Part shown: positions 1 to 8,116 of the stretch, piece after piece
How positions within the stretch are numbered: position 1 is the first letter of the stretch
Layout of the letters: every line of letters starts with the position of its first letter
Origin: Anaerobium acetethylicum
Lineage (GTDB): Bacteria; Bacillota; Clostridia; Lachnospirales; Lachnospiraceae
Direction: 5' to 3'
Assembly (NCBI RefSeq): GCF_900096945.1
Contig: NZ_FMKA01000034.1
Coordinates: 1-41,169 of the forward strand
Length of the DNA: 41,169 bases
The notes under the pieces: generated by a model
What the model was told of the DNA's origin: nothing
What the model saw: the letters and a program-made list of their open reading frames with translations, nothing else
Databases searched by the model: none
Translations under genes and position numbers: made by a program

Positions 1-234
1 TTGAATCAGCATTGTATCAGACATAGTTCCTTTTTTCACAGCTGGTTCGGCAGGAACTTCAACAAATAGTGATGCATCTGAGCTGCTGATTTCCATATCT
101 GCAAGTTTTCGTTTCCAGTAGTAGTAAGCGTGCTTTGTCAGCTGATTCAGTGTACACCATTCATCCAGTTTTAATCCGCTGGATTTCTTATCTGCTATTC
201 TTCGCTGCCAAAGAGAAATATTTTCATTTTTCAT
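1..234 (-). CDS. tnpA: IS66 family accessory protein TnpA, partial (runs off left edge)
   Basis: The first 78 codons of an open frame translate to a short helical DNA-binding-like protein with the motifs RIADKKSSGL and EWC, followed by KHAYYYWKRKL. These are typical of the small first ORF (TnpA) of IS66-type insertion sequences, which assists the large TnpC transposase. An SD (GGAGG) lies 7 nt before the ATG at 234. The frame stays open to the window edge, so the rest of the element (TnpB and TnpC) would lie to the left. A consensus-like promoter sits upstream at 321-350. The family call rests on recognised motifs and is fairly sure. Whether the element is intact cannot be seen. Confidence 0.8.
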   Translation of the reverse strand, partial: MKNENISLWQRRIADKKSSGLKLDEWCTLNQLTKHAYYYWKRKLADMEISSSDASLFVEVPAEPAVKKGTMSDTMLIQ

Positions 235-320
235 TTGATGCCTCCTAGAATTATTCTTTTAAGGAGCATATCATGATCTGGAGTTCTTTGGAATGACGCT
301 GTTTTTTGAATCACTTACTC

Positions 321-350
321 ATTATAGTTATTATTAATATGCATTGTCAA
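321..350 (-). promoter_or_regulatory. Promoter reading into the IS66 tnpA
   Basis: On the minus strand, TTGACA (345-350) and TATAAT (321-326) are separated by 18 bp, about 85 nt upstream of the tnpA start. Both hexamers are perfect consensus. The outer end of the insertion sequence probably lies to the right of this promoter (about 360-420), but no terminal inverted repeat can be recognised without its partner. Confidence 0.65.
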
Positions 351-420
351 CGAAAATGAACATATTTGATGCAATAGTACAAAGCCAGGAATTTTATACC
401 CCGAAACGAACCTGCCCACT

Positions 421-470
421 AAATAAAACAGGTACTCCAGAAAGGACTCACTCCCTCCTGGAATACCTGT
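421..470 (-). terminator. Rho-independent terminator of the amino-acid ABC operon
   Basis: A 13-bp inverted repeat with one mismatch (428-440 against 458-470) is followed on the minus strand by a T-rich tail (TTTATTT). It lies 14 nt beyond the ATPase stop codon, as expected for the operon end, and separates the operon from the IS66 element. Confidence 0.75.
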
Positions 471-484
471 ATTGAATGCTCTAT

Positions 485-1207
485 TTATAGTACTTTTGAC
501 AGGAAGTCTTTTAATCTCGGATTCTGCGGATTTCTAAAGAATTCTTCCGGTGTATTCTGTTCCTTAACCTGTCCTTCGTCAATGAACATGACCCGGGTTG
601 CAACTTCACGCGCAAAGCCCATTTCATGCGTCACAACAACCATCGTCATACCTGCATCAGCAAGTTCTTTCATAAGTTCGAGCACTTCGCCAACCATTTC
701 GGGATCAAGGGCTGATGTCGGTTCGTCAAAAAGCATGACGTCCGGATTCATTGCAAGAGCCCTGATGATTGCAATACGCTGCTTCTGTCCGCCCGAAAGC
801 TGGTTCGGGTATGCATCAGCCTTATCCTGCAGCCCAATTCTTGTAAGGAGCTCTATAGCCTTTTTGTCAGCCTCTTCCTTTTTCATTCCAAGCAGCTTGA
901 TTGGAGCCAAAGTGATATTTTCCTTCACCGAAAGATGCGGGAAAAGATTGAACTGCTGGAATACCATCCCCATTTTCTGGCGCAGCTTGTTGATATCGCA
1001 TTTCGGATCTGTGATATTGTTACCCTCAAACCACACTTCTCCGGATGTGGGCATTTCCAAAAGATTCAGGCATCTCAGGAAAGTTGATTTACCTGAACCT
1101 GACGGTCCAACCACAACTACCTTTTCACCCTTCTGTATTGTCTCGTTAATCCCGTTGAGCACGACATGGTCACCGTAAATTTTTTTCAGATCTTTAGTTT
1201 CTATCAC
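485..1207 (-). CDS. Polar amino-acid ABC transporter, ATP-binding protein
   Basis: This is the cytoplasmic ATPase that powers a polar amino-acid importer. It has Walker [10 protein letters not shown], a Q-loop (FQQFNLFPH), the ABC signature LSGGQKQR, Walker [13 protein letters not shown] and the switch His in VVTHEM, in the order and length (240 aa) usual for the GlnQ/HisP family. I start it at the GTG at 1207, ten nt after AAGGAGG. The ATG at 1237 would add ten residues and has no such site. The start overlaps the permease stop by 14 nt, so translation is probably coupled. The substrate cannot be read from the sequence; glutamine, cystine or basic amino acids are all possible. Confidence 0.93.
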   Translation of the reverse strand: MIETKDLKKIYGDHVVLNGINETIQKGEKVVVVGPSGSGKSTFLRCLNLLEMPTSGEVWFEGNNITDPKCDINKLRQKMGMVFQQFNLFPHLSVKENITLAPIKLLGMKKEEADKKAIELLTRIGLQDKADAYPNQLSGGQKQRIAIIRALAMNPDVMLFDEPTSALDPEMVGEVLELMKELADAGMTMVVVTHEMGFAREVATRVMFIDEGQVKEQNTPEEFFRNPQNPRLKDFLSKVL

Positions 1208-1907
1208 TTTGTCCAAGCCTCCTTCCAAATACTTCAAGTCCTTTTGAAAGTCCGATTACCATGACAAGATAAACGCCTGCTGCAATCACAAGAGGCGGAA
1301 GTATATCATATGTAGCCGATCCGACATACTGTGCATTCTTCATAATATCCGATACTGCAATAACGCTTGCAACTGACGTTTCCTTAATCAGCGATATGAA
1401 TTCGTTTCCAAGTGCTGGCAGGATATTGCGTACGGCCTGCGGCATTACGATATAACCCATTGTCTGGACATAATTGAATCCCAGCGTACGGCCTGCCTCC
1501 ATCTGTCCCTTGTCAATAGATTCGATTCCTGCACGTACGATTTCCGAAACATATGCACCCGAGTTGATTCCGAAGCAGATAATTGCGGTCACTATCTCGT
1601 TCGCATCACGGGAAGTAAATATCAGATTATAAATAATCAGCAGCTGCAACATGACCGGTGTTCCCCTGATAATCGTGACATAGAGACTGCATATTTTTTC
1701 CGCAACAGTCAGAAGAATCTTGCCGAGCCCCTTACCCTGGTATTTCGGCGATGATACTTTCACCACAGCAATAACCACACCAATCAGCACGCCGATCAGT
1801 ATGGCAAAAAACGAAATTTCAATTGTTACCTTCAGTCCCTCTATATAAGCCAGATATCTCTCTTCTGCAATAAACGCCCGATAAAACCTATCTAATATGC
1901 TTCCCAA
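1194..1907 (-). CDS. Polar amino-acid ABC transporter, permease
   Basis: This 237-aa integral membrane protein belongs to the His/Glu/Gln/Arg/opine permease family, and its hydrophobic segments fit about five membrane helices (one around residues 28-50). The EAA loop that docks on the ATPase is visible as [14 protein letters not shown] followed by [17 protein letters not shown]. The start codon is TTG at 1907 behind AGGAAG with a 7-nt spacer. A single permease gene implies a homodimeric pore. It lies between the ATPase gene and the binding-protein gene and is separated from the latter by a 275-bp spacer holding a repeat and a stem-loop. Confidence 0.92.
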   Translation of the reverse strand: MGSILDRFYRAFIAEERYLAYIEGLKVTIEISFFAILIGVLIGVVIAVVKVSSPKYQGKGLGKILLTVAEKICSLYVTIIRGTPVMLQLLIIYNLIFTSRDANEIVTAIICFGINSGAYVSEIVRAGIESIDKGQMEAGRTLGFNYVQTMGYIVMPQAVRNILPALGNEFISLIKETSVASVIAVSDIMKNAQYVGSATYDILPPLVIAAGVYLVMVIGLSKGLEVFGRRLGQSDRN

Positions 1908-1945
1908 TGTAACACTTCCTTTCTCTATACAACTATAAAATATAA

Positions 1946-2021
1946 GTAACTATTCAGGACTATATCCTTCATAGTCACAGATGATGCACACAAATCGCAA
2001 AACCAGCAATTTGGCGCATGC
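1946..2021. repeat. Dispersed near-palindromic repeat, copy 1 (long form)
   Basis: The core at 1946-1978 has outer arms GTAACTAT / ATAGTCAC and an inner GGAC / ATCC pair around a 3-nt loop. It is followed by an extension (GATGATGCACACAAAT, then GCAAAA and AGCAATTTG) that is shared with copy 4 at 40939 but not with copies 2 and 3 (6804, 18667). It lies between the permease and the binding-protein gene. Confidence 0.8.
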
Positions 2022-2044
2022 AGAACATCCCACTGCTAACCACA

Positions 2045-2088
2045 AATGAAACCAGCAGGATGAACTCTGTCCACTTACTGGTTTCATT
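2045..2088 (-). terminator. Stem-loop after the binding-protein gene (attenuator or mRNA stabiliser)
   Basis: AATGAAACCAG (2045-2055) and CTGGTTTCATT (2078-2088) form a perfect 11-bp stem. On the minus strand no strong T-tract follows, so I read it as a partial terminator or a 3'-end stabiliser that lets the binding protein be made in excess over the membrane components, a common arrangement in ABC importer operons. Confidence 0.5.
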
Positions 2089-2182
2089 AAAATAGTCTGC
2101 TATACGGTTAAACTATCCGTTTCATTGAAAATGTCTGCCTGTTCCGTTCAAATATCATGCAGGCGTCTTTTCCTCTTCCGGC

Positions 2183-2947
2183 TTATTCCGCAGCGCTTGT
2201 GTGATTTGCGTAAAATTCTTCGATTTTTCCGTCTTCAATCAGTTTTTCAATGATCGGATTGATTTTATCAAGCAGCTCTGAATTTCCTTTTTTAACAGCG
2301 ATTGCATAGTTGTCTTCAAAAACTACATCTTCAAGCATAACAAGCTCGTCATTAGATGCTGCAACTAATTCTTCCGCTGGATATTTATCCATTACAATAC
2401 AGTCAACCTTGCCATTCTTAAGATCTTCTGCTGCCTGTGCGAATTTTGTATATCTCTTGATTTCTTTTGCCTGTACATTCTCTTTATTGGAAACCCATGA
2501 GTCAGCGATGTTTCCCTGCTGAACAGCAATGATCTTGTCGTTGAGGTCGTCTTTGCCTGCAACAGCCGGATTTGCTTTGTTTACAACAATCACTTCTGTT
2601 GAATCAACATATTCGGTCGAGAAATCCATGGATTCTTTTCTTTCGTCAGTAACAGAAATACCTGCAATTGCCATGTCTACTTTTCCTGATGACACTGAAG
2701 CTAACGCTCCGTCAAAATCCATGTTCTTAATTTCAAGTTCCATCCCAAGCTCATCAGCGATTGCCTGTGCGATGTCCATATCGACTCCCACGACTTTATC
2801 ACCTTTCATATATTCATATGGTGCAAATCCCGCTTCTGTTGCTACAATCAGTGTCTTGCTTTCCGTTGCGCTCTCTTTATTGCTTCCGCAAGCCGCTAAG
2901 GATACTGCCATTGTCATCACTGTTATAAGTGCTAATATTTTTTTCAT
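2183..2947 (-). CDS. Amino-acid ABC transporter substrate-binding lipoprotein
   Basis: This extracytoplasmic solute-binding protein (SBP family 3, 254 aa) captures a polar amino acid and delivers it to the permease. The N-terminus has a lysine pair, a hydrophobic core and the lipobox SLAAC with Cys20, so it is a lipid-anchored lipoprotein. The mature part has the family pattern FAPYEY, GVDMDIAQAIADELG and the AIAGISVTDERKESMDFS strand-helix. AGGAGG lies 6 nt before the ATG. It is the first gene of the three-gene operon, with its own promoter at 2991-3018. Specificity is unresolved. Confidence 0.94.
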   Translation of the reverse strand: MKKILALITVMTMAVSLAACGSNKESATESKTLIVATEAGFAPYEYMKGDKVVGVDMDIAQAIADELGMELEIKNMDFDGALASVSSGKVDMAIAGISVTDERKESMDFSTEYVDSTEVIVVNKANPAVAGKDDLNDKIIAVQQGNIADSWVSNKENVQAKEIKRYTKFAQAAEDLKNGKVDCIVMDKYPAEELVAASNDELVMLEDVVFEDNYAIAVKKGNSELLDKINPIIEKLIEDGKIEEFYANHTSAAE

Positions 2948-2990
2948 TTTTTGCCTCCTGCATATTTACTTATTAAAAATTCCTTATTGT

Positions 2991-3018
2991 ATTGTATCAT
3001 TTTTTTAATAAATTACAA
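2991..3018 (-). promoter_or_regulatory. Promoter of the amino-acid ABC operon
   Basis: On the minus strand TTGTAA (3013-3018) and TACAAT (2991-2996) are 16 bp apart, 44 nt upstream of the binding-protein start, in a very A/T-rich stretch. No operator is evident. Confidence 0.6.
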
Positions 3019-3064
3019 GAATTATTTTATGAGATTTCAATATTTTCAAGGTTTTTAACATGTC

Positions 3065-3102
3065 AAAAAAAAATGCCTGCCCGGATATCTATTCCGGGCA
3101 GG
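3065..3102 (-). terminator. Rho-independent terminator after hisA
   Basis: A perfect 10-bp GC-rich stem (3076-3085 with 3093-3102, CCTGCCCGGA and its complement) with a 7-nt loop is followed on the minus strand by a run of nine T. It lies 35 nt past the hisA stop and ends the dapA-dapB-fbp-hisA unit. Confidence 0.92.
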
Positions 3103-3136
3103 TTATTTTAGGTTGAATAAATATTAACTATAACAA

Positions 3137-3910
3137 TCAGTCCATTTTCCCAAGAACTTCCGTATACCGCATCCAGCCCCCGAACAGATCCAGCGCGCTT
3201 CCTATTGTTACGTCCAATCTGTTCTTCCCGAGGATTTTAAGCAGTTCCAGATCTTCAAAGGAGCCGACTCCCCCGGCATAGGTAATCGGAATCCCCTCCC
3301 AGCTGCCAAGCATTTTCACAAGCTCCTTTTCGATTCCCGACGACTTGCCTTCCACATCCACCGCATGGATGAGAAATTCGTCGCAGTATTTTGAAAGCTG
3401 GTCCAGGGTTTCCGGATTCAGTTTCACATCCGTGAATTTCTGCCATCTGTCGGTCACTATATAATAGTCCCCGTCCCTGAACCTACAGCTCAGATCAAGA
3501 ACAAGACGGTCTTTTCCGATCTTCCGGAAGATTTTCTGCAGATTTTCATAATTGATCCTGCCATCCTTAAATACAAAGGATGTGACTATTACATGGGATG
3601 CTCCCTGGTCAAGATAAAACAGAGCATTTTCGTCGGTTATTCCTCCGCCCACCTGCAGGCCGCCCGGATAGGCATTCAGCGCCTTTACAGCCTGTTCCTT
3701 CGTCTTTTCATAAAACTCGGAATTTACAGGATTGAGCAGAATAATATGTCCGCCCTTTATTCCGTCTTTCTGATAAAATCTGGCATAGTACGCTGCATCC
3801 TGCTCGGATACGAAATTTTCCTGAGCCTGATTGCCTTTGTCAGCAAGACTGCTGCCCACAATCTGCTTCACTTTTCCGTTGTGTATGTCTATACAGGGTC
3901 TGAACTTCAT
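3137..3910 (-). CDS. hisA: Phosphoribosylformimino-AICAR ribotide isomerase, eukaryote-type HisA
   Basis: HisA catalyses the Amadori isomerisation of ProFAR to PRFAR in histidine synthesis. The 257-aa product begins FRPCIDIHNGKVKQIVG, the hallmark of the fungal/plant HIS6 branch rather than of standard bacterial HisA. The predicted catalytic aspartates are D8 (CIDIHNG) and D139 (LVLDLS), and phosphate-binding glycines appear in QVGGGI and YAGGVGS. GAGGAG precedes the ATG by 6 nt. No other his gene is in the window. It is the last gene behind dapA-dapB-fbp, 57 bp after fbp. The fold assignment is sure. The in vivo role is inferred from the family. Confidence 0.88.
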   Translation of the reverse strand: MKFRPCIDIHNGKVKQIVGSSLADKGNQAQENFVSEQDAAYYARFYQKDGIKGGHIILLNPVNSEFYEKTKEQAVKALNAYPGGLQVGGGITDENALFYLDQGASHVIVTSFVFKDGRINYENLQKIFRKIGKDRLVLDLSCRFRDGDYYIVTDRWQKFTDVKLNPETLDQLSKYCDEFLIHAVDVEGKSSGIEKELVKMLGSWEGIPITYAGGVGSFEDLELLKILGKNRLDVTIGSALDLFGGWMRYTEVLGKMD

Positions 3911-3967
3911 CTCTTTCTCCTCTTTCAGGAATCGTCTGTTTCTCCGGACTTTCAGTTTCTTCCAGCG

Positions 3968-5926
3968 CTAAAGCACGTCAGCCTCTATAAGAAGCCCCGT
4001 CCTGTATGCATACAGCAACTCTTCCAGTTCTTCGATTCTTTCCTTGATCTCTTTTCCATTGTCTGTATCGCCTACGAGCAGCCTTTTGACAGCCTGTTCA
4101 ACAACTGTAACATCAGAATAGATGTCCGTCTCCTCAACGATTGCCTTTTCTGCAGATTCAAAATGTTCGTGGGAAACGAGCCTCAGGCCCATGGAATTAT
4201 AGATAAGCGTATATCCTGCAATTCCGGTCTTGTTCTGATGGGCCCTGGAAAACCCGCCATCTATCATAAGAAGCTTGCCTCCGCATCTGATCGGCATCTC
4301 TCCGTTTTTCAGTTCCACAGTCACGTGTCCATTTATAATATGGGAGGTATTTGTGTCCAGACCGAACTCCTCCAGAATTTTGTTGACGATATCCTCGTTG
4401 TCGCTCAGTTCATAATAGCAGTCCTTCTTTTCATACTGTATCTCTTTATCGTCGACAAGATATTTTTCAAAAGTTGCCATCTTCTCTTTCCCGAAAACAG
4501 GTGACTTGTCGCTGGACCAGATGTACCACATGATATCCTGTCCTTTCGACCTCTCCTCTTCTTCAATCGAATAGTAGCCTTTCCTGGTGTAGACTTCCAG
4601 AATATCATAAAGAGCCTTGCCGCTGTATTCCTGATCAAACACCCTTACCTTTAAGAAGGTTCCATCCGCATTCATAGGAACACAGCCATGGTAGAGAAGG
4701 TTTGAATTGTATATCTTATACATGCTGCCTTTTGAAAACAGGAATCTGACATGCCTCTGAAGCTTCTCGCATTTCATAAATGCGGTTCTCAGCCTCTCCA
4801 TGATTTTTGCCTCCTCCGGAGACAGTTCATAAGGGGACTCCCTGCTGATCGTCGGAAAACTGCAGTCCTTCAGTTTATACTCTTTCCCTTCAATATTGAC
4901 AGTTCCCTTTTCATAATCGATCTTATCCAGGAGCAGTCGTCCCTCCATGGCAAACTCAGGCCTTCTCATAATTAGCTGGCCTTCCAGCTTAAACTGGATG
5001 ACTGATATTGCCTTGTGCATCCTCTGCTCCATTTCAAGATCTTTTGCGCTGTAGCCATCGCTGTATCTGATCTCAAAGCAGTCGCAGCTGCCCTGGGGAT
5101 ACTTGTCCATGGCAAACGAAGCCAGGGGAATCAGGTTTATGCCATATCCATCCTCAATCATATCCAGGTTTCCGAACTTAGCTGAAAAACGTATTACATT
5201 TGCGATACATGCCAGGTTTCCAGAAGCCGCTCCCATCCACAATATATCATGGTTTCCCCACTGGATATCCACAGAATGGTAATCCATAAGTGTATCCAGA
5301 ATTACATGTGGGCCCGGCCCCCTGTCGAAAATATCTCCCAGGATATGCAGGTGATCCACTACGAGACGCTGTATCAGATTGCTGAGGGCGATGATGAAAT
5401 CCTGTGCTCTTCCTATACGTATTATCGTATTGATGATTTCGTTGTAATATGCTTCCTTATTCTCTACCTCGGCTTTTTCGGTAATGAGCTCTTCAATGAC
5501 ATATGCAAATTCCTGGGGAAGGGCCTTGCGTACTTTGGATCTGGTATATTTTGATGCAACCCTCTTGCTGACCCTGATCAGCCTGTGGAGTGCTATTTTA
5601 TACCAGTCCCCAATATTTTCTTCTTCCTTCAGGATCAGTTCCAGCTTCTCCTCCGGATAATAAATCAAGGTTGCCAGGCTTTTCTTATCTTTGAAGCTCA
5701 GGCTCTTGCCGAATTCATCATCGATCTTTCGCCTGACAGATCCCGAGCCGTTTTTCAGAACATGCAGGAACTGCTCATATTCTCCATGAACATCCGTCAA
5801 AAAATGTTCGGTTCCCTTTGGCAGGTTCAGAATTGACTGAAGATTGATGATTTCAGTCGAGGCCGAAACGATTGTTGGATACTGTCTTGCAATGTTTTTC
5901 AGATATTTCATTTCCATTTTCTTCAT
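3968..5926 (-). CDS. fbp: Fructose-1,6-bisphosphatase, class III
   Basis: This enzyme hydrolyses fructose 1,6-bisphosphate to fructose 6-phosphate in gluconeogenesis. The 652-aa length and calcineurin-like metallophosphatase motifs (DVHGE from D45, GDIFDRG at 197-203, GNHD at 224-227) match the large Firmicutes class III enzyme, which is unrelated to class I Fbp. Its ATG lies 8 bp after the dapB stop, with GGGGAG overlapping the end of dapB, so the two are almost certainly co-transcribed. This places a gluconeogenic enzyme in a lysine-biosynthesis transcript. Confidence 0.95.
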   Translation of the reverse strand: MKKMEMKYLKNIARQYPTIVSASTEIINLQSILNLPKGTEHFLTDVHGEYEQFLHVLKNGSGSVRRKIDDEFGKSLSFKDKKSLATLIYYPEEKLELILKEEENIGDWYKIALHRLIRVSKRVASKYTRSKVRKALPQEFAYVIEELITEKAEVENKEAYYNEIINTIIRIGRAQDFIIALSNLIQRLVVDHLHILGDIFDRGPGPHVILDTLMDYHSVDIQWGNHDILWMGAASGNLACIANVIRFSAKFGNLDMIEDGYGINLIPLASFAMDKYPQGSCDCFEIRYSDGYSAKDLEMEQRMHKAISVIQFKLEGQLIMRRPEFAMEGRLLLDKIDYEKGTVNIEGKEYKLKDCSFPTISRESPYELSPEEAKIMERLRTAFMKCEKLQRHVRFLFSKGSMYKIYNSNLLYHGCVPMNADGTFLKVRVFDQEYSGKALYDILEVYTRKGYYSIEEEERSKGQDIMWYIWSSDKSPVFGKEKMATFEKYLVDDKEIQYEKKDCYYELSDNEDIVNKILEEFGLDTNTSHIINGHVTVELKNGEMPIRCGGKLLMIDGGFSRAHQNKTGIAGYTLIYNSMGLRLVSHEHFESAEKAIVEETDIYSDVTVVEQAVKRLLVGDTDNGKEIKERIEELEELLYAYRTGLLIEADVL

Positions 5927-5934
5927 CGGTCAGG

Positions 5935-6696
5935 CTACTCCCCATCAATTACGTTGCTCATATCATACATTCCAGCGTTTTTCCCTGCAAGGTATTTTGC
6001 AGCCTGGATTGCACCCTTTCCAAAAATCGCTTTTGAATATGCTGTATGTTTAAATTCAATCACTTCATCGGCACCTGCAAAAATAACTTCATGTTCTCCG
6101 ACGATGGTTCCGCCTCTGACAGCATGTATCCCGATTTCCTTCTTGTCACGAAGCTTTCTCTCCTGGCTTCTGTCATATTTGTAGGCATATTCATTGTCCA
6201 ACGCCTCATTGATCGAATCAGCAAGAGCAAGAGCTGTTCCGCTTGGTGCATCAACCTTCTGGTTATGGTGCTTTTCTACTATTTCGATGTCAAAATCAGC
6301 AGGAACAAGCACGTTTGCAGCCTCTTTTAATAATTTTATCAGCATATTTACTCCAAGCGACATGTTCGCGGATTTTAAAACGGCAACATTCTCAGAAACC
6401 GCCTTCACCTTTTCAATCTGCTCCTCAGAAAGTCCTGTTGTACATAAAACCACAGGAATCCTGGTCTCAAGGCTGAAATCAAGGAGTGCATCCACCGCCT
6501 GTGCCGAAGCGAAGTCGATAATGACATCTGCTTCTACGTCGCATTTCTTAATATCAGTAAATACCGGATATCCGTTTTCCCTGTTATCGGCAATATCGAT
6601 TCCCGCAACTATCTGAGCTTCTTTATCCTCTTTCATAAGACCGGTGATTACCTGTCCCATTCTTCCGTTACATCCGTGCATGATTACTTTTACCAT
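5935..6696 (-). CDS. dapB: 4-Hydroxy-tetrahydrodipicolinate reductase
   Basis: DapB reduces the product of DapA with NAD(P)H on the way to diaminopimelate and lysine. The 253-aa protein has the nucleotide-binding GCNGRMGQ (residues 8-15) and the substrate motif EKHHNQKVDAPSGTA, with H143, H144 and K147. AGGAGG stands 8 nt before the ATG. It follows dapA after a 148-bp spacer that contains a copy of the dispersed palindrome. Confidence 0.96.
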   Translation of the reverse strand: MVKVIMHGCNGRMGQVITGLMKEDKEAQIVAGIDIADNRENGYPVFTDIKKCDVEADVIIDFASAQAVDALLDFSLETRIPVVLCTTGLSEEQIEKVKAVSENVAVLKSANMSLGVNMLIKLLKEAANVLVPADFDIEIVEKHHNQKVDAPSGTALALADSINEALDNEYAYKYDRSQERKLRDKKEIGIHAVRGGTIVGEHEVIFAGADEVIEFKHTAYSKAIFGKGAIQAAKYLAGKNAGMYDMSNVIDGE

Positions 6697-6803
6697 TTTT
6701 CCATCCTCCTACGTATAATCCGTGGGGCCACTTCCTCACAGAATTCAATTTCCCATGAATCAGAAAGCACCCGCGTCACTCCCTCTCTGGCATTGAGTTT
6801 TTC

Positions 6804-6835
6804 TAACTATTCAGGACAATGTCCTTCAGAGTCAC
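6804..6835. repeat. Dispersed near-palindromic repeat, copy 2 (short form)
   Basis: TAACTAT, TCA, GGAC, AAT, GTCC, TTC, AGAGTCAC: the same core as copies at 1946, 18667 and 40939, with one change in the right outer arm. It sits between dapA and dapB. It has no T-tract, so it is not an obvious terminator, but it can form a hairpin in the mRNA. Confidence 0.78.
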
Positions 6836-6844
6836 AAAGATTTT

Positions 6845-7741
6845 CTATTTCTCCGATAATTTAATTCCAAACTCTTTCATCGCTTTTGCAAGCTTTACGG
6901 CATTGCCCTCTTCCATCGTCGTAAGAGGTTTCCTGAGTTCGCCTACTTCGAATCCCATAAGGTTCATAGCCATCTTTACCGGGATCGGATTCACTTCGCA
7001 GAACAGCTGGTCAATTAATGGAATCGCCTTAAGCTGAAGATCCATACTGCCTTTCACATCTCCCTGCATGAATTTTGCAACAATATCATGAGTTTCCTGT
7101 GGAGCTATATTGGAAAGGACTGAAATAACGCCGCTTCCGCCAAGGGAAAGCAGTGGAACAATCTGGTCATCATTTCCTGAGTAGAGGTCGATGCATCCTT
7201 CAGCCAGGCTCATGAGTTTTGCGACCTGAGAGATGTTTCCACTCGCTTCCTTGATGCCGACGATGTTGTCCACATTTTTCGCAAGTGCAACTGCTGTTTC
7301 CGGATTTATATTGCAGCCCGTCCTGCCCGGAACGTTATACATGATTACCGGAATGTCGACTGCATTTGCGATATCAGTGAAATATTCAATAAGACCCTTC
7401 TGGGTTGCCTTGTTGTAATAAGGCGTCACAACAAGTAGGCCGTCTGCGCCATGCTGCTGCGCTTCTTTTGACAGGTAGATCGCTGTTTCTGTGCAATTGG
7501 AACCCGTTCCTGCAATAACAGGAACTCTTCCTTTCACATATTCAACGGTTGCCCTGATGCATTCCAGATGTTCCTCATGGGTCAGCGTCGATGCCTCGCC
7601 AGTAGTTCCACAGATAATGATGCTGTCAGTTCCGTTCGCGATCTGATAGTTTATGATCTCCTCAAGTTTCGGATAATTGATCTCCCTGTTTTCATTAAAC
7701 GGCGTTACGATTGCAACACCTGCTCCAGTAAAAATTGCCAT
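6845..7741 (-). CDS. dapA: 4-Hydroxy-tetrahydrodipicolinate synthase
   Basis: DapA condenses pyruvate with aspartate semialdehyde, the first committed step to lysine. The 298-aa TIM-barrel protein shows T47-T48 in GTTGEA, Y109 in TPYYN, Y135 and R140 in MYNVPGRTG and the Schiff-base lysine K164 in GIKEASGN. GAGGAGG lies 7 nt before the ATG. A lysine riboswitch with its own terminator stands between the promoter and this gene, so it is switched off when lysine is plentiful. Confidence 0.97.
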   Translation of the reverse strand: MAIFTGAGVAIVTPFNENREINYPKLEEIINYQIANGTDSIIICGTTGEASTLTHEEHLECIRATVEYVKGRVPVIAGTGSNCTETAIYLSKEAQQHGADGLLVVTPYYNKATQKGLIEYFTDIANAVDIPVIMYNVPGRTGCNINPETAVALAKNVDNIVGIKEASGNISQVAKLMSLAEGCIDLYSGNDDQIVPLLSLGGSGVISVLSNIAPQETHDIVAKFMQGDVKGSMDLQLKAIPLIDQLFCEVNPIPVKMAMNLMGFEVGELRKPLTTMEEGNAVKLAKAMKEFGIKLSEK

Positions 7742-7829
7742 AAAATTTCCTCCTCATAATTAAATAATTTATCAACATAGTTTTTGATCAGGCTATAAAC
7801 CACTTCCCTATTTCTGCCTAGATTTCCCA

Positions 7830-7862
7830 TAAAAACAGGGCCGATCCAATGGACCGGCCCCT
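7830..7862 (-). terminator. Riboswitch-controlled terminator upstream of dapA
   Basis: On the minus strand GGGGCCGGTCC, a short loop and ATCGGCCC are followed by TGTTTTTATG. It lies about 40 nt after the lysine aptamer and about 90 nt before dapA, so it is the expression platform of that riboswitch. Confidence 0.85.
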
Positions 7863-7901
7863 AAAGAATTCACATTCAGAAAATCTACTTTTGCATTCTT
7901 T

Positions 7902-8068
7902 AGATAGCTCTCCATCTTAAAAAAGATGACAGTCACATGGCTGTTAACCATATGCCCAGAAATAAACCTCTCTGCGGAATATCTCTTCGGCGCCGTCCCC
8001 TTTCCCCTGTCTTCTTCTGTACCAGAATACATCCAACAGGCTACTGATGAAAAGCGCAACCTCTATCA
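7902..8068 (-). ncRNA. Lysine riboswitch (L box) controlling dapA-dapB-fbp-hisA
   Basis: Read on the minus strand, the leader contains the conserved L-box blocks in order: GATAGAGGTTGCG at the 5' side of P1, the AGTAGCC region, GGGGAAAGG followed by ACGGCGCCGAAG, the block TTTCTGGGC followed by TGTGACTGTCATC, and the closing GAGAGCTATC that pairs with the 5' GATAG. This is the lysine aptamer. With the terminator at 7830-7862 it should reduce expression when lysine binds. ORFs called across it are spurious. Confidence 0.93.
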
Positions 8069-8087
8069 AAACTATTAAGTTAAGCCT

Positions 8088-8116
8088 ATCTTAGCATCAT
8101 TCATTTTTATTGTCAA
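8088..8116 (-). promoter_or_regulatory. Promoter of the lysine-riboswitch transcript
   Basis: On the minus strand a perfect TTGACA (8111-8116) is spaced 17 bp from TAAGAT (8088-8093), about 20 nt before the aptamer. The -35 hexamer lies inside the last codons of cobO. Confidence 0.8.

Noticed and set aside
582-1178. Long plus-strand ORF opposite the ABC ATPase
   Set aside because: It is antisense to a well-supported gene, with Ser-rich shadow composition and no SD.
3593-4504. 303-codon plus-strand ORF
   Set aside because: It is antisense to hisA and fbp, and its hydrophobic, unusual composition is that of a frame shadow.
7808-8059. 83-codon ORF on the minus strand upstream of dapA
   Set aside because: It lies on the lysine riboswitch and its terminator; it has no SD and its translation has no family character.
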